A stretch of 64,000 bases of DNA from Paludibacteraceae bacterium (lineage in GTDB: Bacteria > Bacteroidota > Bacteroidia > Bacteroidales > Paludibacteraceae). Shown in pieces: positions 61,219 through 64,000 of the stretch; the stretch's first letter is position 1, and the number at the start of each line of letters is the position of its first letter. Both the position numbers and the translations under genes were made by a program. The notes beneath the pieces were generated by a model, which worked only from the letters and a program-made list of their open reading frames with translations, searched no databases and was not told the DNA's origin. The stretch covers positions 80,473 through 144,472 of the forward strand of contig JAGBRL010000059.1 of NCBI GenBank assembly GCA_017632345.1, read 5' to 3'.

Positions 61219-62006
61219 TGGTTACGCGCAAGAGAGTCTTTATATCAATGTTGTGTTCCTTCCTATTTGTTTATATAATAAGCAATTGTACAGGCAAAGA
61301 GGAGCAGGTTTTGCTGCGTGATTATGAGGAAGTGGTGGATGCCGGCGTGTTCAGGGTCGCTGTGGAATATAGTCCGAGCGGATATTTCCGTGAAAATGAT
61401 TCGGTGTACGGGGTGCAGTATCAATTGGTGGAGGAGCTGGCGGAGCGTCTGGGTTTTAAAGTGGAGTACTTCTTCGAGGCTAATATGCAGAAGAGCATTG
61501 AAGACCTTAATTCGGGCAAGTACGATATGGTTGCAAGGTTTATACCTGTGACGACCGAACTGCGCGAGAAGGTGGCTTTCACGGAAAGCCTGACTCTGGA
61601 CAAGCAGGTACTCGTGCAGCGCAGGCCTACGGACACTTCTTTTGTTTATGTGAACAATCAGCTGGAATTGGCAGGAAAGAAGATAACGGTTTCGGAAGGT
61701 TCTCCTTATATATCCAGACTGAATAATTTGGCTAAGGAAATCGGGGATGTGATTATGGTGGAGGAGTTGCCTGATTATGACTGCGAAATGCTCTCCATAA
61801 TGGTTGCAAAGGGCGACATAGACTATACTGTGTGCGACTTCGAGACTGCGTCAAGGTTGCAGACCGAGTATCCGCAGCTGAGCTTGCAGACAAGCATCAG
61901 CTTCTCGCAGCTGCAGGCTTGGGCGTTGCGCAAGGATTCGGAGGAGTTGCTCGATTCTGTGAATTGTTGGATAAGGGAGCGAACTGCTCTGAATGATAAG
62001 AAATAG
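61218..62006 (+). CDS. Solute-binding family 3-like lipoprotein
   Basis: 262 residues. Signal ends IISNC (Cys 24, Asn at -1 is tolerated in this phylum), so it is a lipoprotein. The rest is a type 2 periplasmic-binding fold like ABC family 3 proteins and the N-terminal domain of MltF: FRVAVEYSPSGYF, YDMVARFIPVTTELREKVAFTE, and a second lobe with KITVSEGSPYI. No ABC permease or ATPase is nearby and no lytic transglycosylase domain is attached. Coupled to the putative porin gene; may bind a solute or peptidoglycan fragment delivered by it (inference). Confidence 0.85.
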   Translation: MVTRKRVFISMLCSFLFVYIISNCTGKEEQVLLRDYEEVVDAGVFRVAVEYSPSGYFRENDSVYGVQYQLVEELAERLGFKVEYFFEANMQKSIEDLNSGKYDMVARFIPVTTELREKVAFTESLTLDKQVLVQRRPTDTSFVYVNNQLELAGKKITVSEGSPYISRLNNLAKEIGDVIMVEELPDYDCEMLSIMVAKGDIDYTVCDFETASRLQTEYPQLSLQTSISFSQLQAWALRKDSEELLDSVNCWIRERTALNDKK

Positions 62007-62015
62007 TGACGAACA

Positions 62016-62603
62016 ATGAATTTTCTAGCGCATTTATATCTGTCGGGGAAAGATAAGAGCGGAGTGCTTGTCGGCAATTTTATCGCAGACCAGGTGAAGG
62101 GCAAACAGCTGGCTTCTTTTCCTGAAAATATGCAAAGGGGAATCAGACTTCATAGAAAGATAGATGAGTTTACGGACAGCCATGAGGTGACGGCTCGTTG
62201 CAAAAAAAGGCTGAGGCCTGTTTGCGGACGTTATTCGGGTGTCTTTCTGGACGTTATATTTGACCATTTCCTCGCGGTTGAGTGGGAACGTTATTCCTCC
62301 GACAATTTGGAGCGGTTTTGCAACAGGTGCTATCTGACGTTGTTGCTTTACTGGTTCAGGTTGCCGGCTGAAGTGAAGGACTTCCTGCCGTTCATCGTGT
62401 TCAGAAGAAGGCTTACAAAGTATCTGACTTTGGACGGTGTGCAGGAGTCTTTTGAAATAATGAGCAGGCACACGTCGCTGCCAAAATGCGCGACGGAAAC
62501 TGTGAATCTCGTAAGGGATAATTATGAAGCGTTTAGAAATGATTTTAATCTGTTCTTTCCTGAAATGATAAATTTTGTTGAGAATATAAGGGCGGATGTT
62601 TAG
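62016..62603 (+). CDS. Acyl carrier protein phosphodiesterase (AcpH-like)
   Basis: 195 residues. MNFLAHLYLSG and VGNFIADQVKG give the His/Asp metal site of AcpH/HD-like ACP phosphodiesterases; GIRLHRKIDEFTD and DVIFDHFLA are the other conserved blocks. The enzyme removes 4'-phosphopantetheine from holo-ACP. Nine bases after the lipoprotein gene. Confidence 0.9.
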   Translation: MNFLAHLYLSGKDKSGVLVGNFIADQVKGKQLASFPENMQRGIRLHRKIDEFTDSHEVTARCKKRLRPVCGRYSGVFLDVIFDHFLAVEWERYSSDNLERFCNRCYLTLLLYWFRLPAEVKDFLPFIVFRRRLTKYLTLDGVQESFEIMSRHTSLPKCATETVNLVRDNYEAFRNDFNLFFPEMINFVENIRADV

Positions 62604-62614
62604 TTTAGTGAATC

Positions 62615-63874
62615 ATGATAAAATTAGATAAATTCACATTGGATAACGGGCTTAGGGTCGTGCATCATTATGATGCTTCGACGCCTATGGTGCAGGTTAA
62701 TCTTATGTACGACATAGGCTCAAAGGATGAAGAGCCTGAACAGACCGGAATGGCGCATCTGTTTGAACATCTGATGTTTGAAGGGTCGGAGAACGTCTGT
62801 TCTTACGACGAGCCGATGCAGAAGGCTGGCGGTGACAATAACGCATGGACTAGCAAGGATGTGACTAACTACTATTTCTCTATCCCGCGCGAAAATTTGG
62901 AGGTGGGGCTTTGGCTGGAGTCCGACAGAATGCTGGCGTTGGATTTTAACCAGAAGAGTTTGGATGTTCAGATAAATGTGGTTTGCGAAGAGTTTAAGCA
63001 GCGAAATCTGAATCAGCCTTATGGCGATGTGCCGCATCTCATAAGCTCGCTGGCTTTCAAAAATCATCCGTACGGCTGGCCTACGATAGGACGGGAGCTT
63101 TCGCATATAGAAAGTGTGTCGCTCGATGATGTGCGGGATTTCTTTTTTTCGCATTATGCTCCTAATAACGCGGTGCTTGCGGTGGCTGGAAATGTGACGC
63201 TTGATGATTTGAAGGCTCTTGTTGTAAAATGGTTCGGCTCGATTCCTAAAAGGGAACTGAAGCCGAGGAATTTGACGCCTGAGCCTAAACAGACTGAACC
63301 GCGCTTTCTGGAGGTATTCAGGGACGTGCCGGTTGATGTGGTCTATAAAGTTTATCATACTGAAGGACGGAAGGACAGAGAATATTTTGTTTCTGATCTG
63401 ACTTCTGATATTCTGGCTAACGGACGCTCTGCAAGGCTTTACCAAAGGCTGGTAGTGGAGGCTCAAAAGTTCTTGGAGGTCAATGCTTACATATCTGGTG
63501 ATATTGAGTCTGGTCTGTTCTATGTTGTAGGAAAACCAAACGAGGGCGTTTCGTTGGAAGAGGCAGATAAACTGCTGACTGCTGAATTGGAGAAACTTAA
63601 ACAACAAAGGGTGGAGGAGAACGAATTGGAAAAGGTGAAAAACAAATTTGAGTCTATGCACCTTCTTACAGAGATGTCTTTGGCTAATAAGGCTAACAAT
63701 ATGGCCTATTTTGAAATACTTGGCGATGCGGAAAATATGAACCGTGAAATAGAAAATTACCGCTCTGTTTCGGCTGCGGAGGTTTGCCTTTTTGCGAACA
63801 AAGTCTTTGTTCCGGAAAACTGTTCTACATTGTATTACAGACGGAAAAAGAGTGACGGAGATGTGACAATGTAA
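62615..63874 (+). CDS. M16-family zinc metallopeptidase
   Basis: 419 residues. Inverted zinc motif HLFEH in MAHLFEHLMFEG (about 48-52), with the third ligand Glu in NVVCEEFKQR about 75 residues on, as in pitrilysin/insulinase catalytic subunits. A second, C-terminal M16 half follows (from about 210, VDVVYKVYHTEGR). No signal peptide, so cytosolic; such proteins often pair with an inactive M16 subunit, but none is adjacent. Eleven bases after the AcpH gene; last gene before a terminator. Confidence 0.92.
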   Translation: MIKLDKFTLDNGLRVVHHYDASTPMVQVNLMYDIGSKDEEPEQTGMAHLFEHLMFEGSENVCSYDEPMQKAGGDNNAWTSKDVTNYYFSIPRENLEVGLWLESDRMLALDFNQKSLDVQINVVCEEFKQRNLNQPYGDVPHLISSLAFKNHPYGWPTIGRELSHIESVSLDDVRDFFFSHYAPNNAVLAVAGNVTLDDLKALVVKWFGSIPKRELKPRNLTPEPKQTEPRFLEVFRDVPVDVVYKVYHTEGRKDREYFVSDLTSDILANGRSARLYQRLVVEAQKFLEVNAYISGDIESGLFYVVGKPNEGVSLEEADKLLTAELEKLKQQRVEENELEKVKNKFESMHLLTEMSLANKANNMAYFEILGDAENMNREIENYRSVSAAEVCLFANKVFVPENCSTLYYRRKKSDGDVTM

Positions 63875-63922
63875 TTTTGAATATTAGTGTCCGATAAAAA
63901 CTAAAAACGATGTAAAAAGGAG

Positions 63923-63957
63923 TCTCAAACGCTGATTTTATGCGGTTGAGATTTCTT
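63923..63957 (+). terminator. Terminator after the M16 peptidase gene
   Basis: TCTCAAACGC (63923-63932) pairs with GCGGTTGAGA (63942-63951) with one mismatch, then TTTCTTTTTT. Confidence 0.7.
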
Positions 63958-64000
63958 TTTTCAAATTACAAGCCCCCCTTAAACAAAAAGAGTTAGTTGA

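Noticed and set aside
62720..63661. 313-residue minus-strand open frame opposite the M16 peptidase
   Set aside because: Shadow frame; the plus-strand gene has the zinc motif and operon context.

Overview
The window is a chromosomal segment of a Bacteroidales-type bacterium (phylum Bacteroidota). The evidence is convergent: many genes are preceded by the Bacteroidota promoter pattern (TTTG, 19-20 bp, TAnnTTTG); there is a SusC/RagA-type TonB-dependent receptor, a cellulase with a C-terminal type IX secretion sorting domain, BspA-type leucine-rich repeat proteins, a lipoprotein with an acidic surface-export signal, and a tmRNA whose tag reads GEENYALAA. I see no rRNA, tRNA, CRISPR array, prophage or complete insertion sequence. 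Base composition and gene style look even throughout.

Layout. 1-7952: surface-polysaccharide locus, cut by the left window edge: seven glycosyltransferases of families GT4, GT2 and GT32 plus a WcaF-like acetyltransferase in a tightly packed operon, then two more GT2 genes, the first with a clear promoter of its own. 8099-15859: two GH5 glucanases (one apparently a former lipoprotein, one exported by type IX secretion) flank the housekeeping genes lysS, gpsA and pgi. 16008-16400: ssrA (tmRNA). 16557-18536: a long TPR protein. 18634-25374 (minus): an envelope operon of amidase/golvesin-like protein, tandem-domain GT2, HIT-like phosphorylase family protein and outer-membrane barrel. 25525-30189: an orphan SusC receptor followed by a BspA-like LRR protein. 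30268-37138: phosphate module, with a porin-pstS-pstC-pstA-pstB operon divergent from a PhoB/PhoR-type two-component pair, a Pho-box-like repeat between them and no phoU. 37223-38890: a second LRR paralogue. 39079-46172: phosphoglucomutase, then an operon of LysM/receptor-like protein, barrel protein, radical SAM protein and porin. 46254-50071 (minus): 3'-5' exonuclease, iorA, SMP-30-type lactonase lipoprotein. 50290-52221: a cytosolic protein-kinase-LRR fusion with near-identical 69-bp DNA repeats. 52366-54751: thioesterase, MATE exporter, cytidylate-kinase-like protein. 54780-58852 (minus): pepT, AlaX-like and YjbQ-like genes, a surface lipoprotein, nhaA. 59113-63874: putative porin, solute-binding-like lipoprotein, AcpH-like phosphodiesterase, M16 peptidase.

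How it fits together. Most of the window serves the cell envelope: making surface glycans, degrading beta-glucans, taking up phosphate and glycans, and displaying LRR proteins. The phosphate module is self-contained with its own regulator. The most unusual gene is the kinase-LRR fusion at 50290-52221: the BspA-type LRR, normally an exported adhesin domain, is here joined to a complete cytosolic Ser/Thr/Tyr-kinase-like domain, and its repeats are so alike at DNA level that they must be recently expanded or homogenised. Secondary points are the Pho-box-like intergenic region, the structured lysS leader, a GH5 enzyme whose lipobox cysteine has become tyrosine, an iorA without its ferredoxin domain or an adjacent iorB, and a SusC without SusD.
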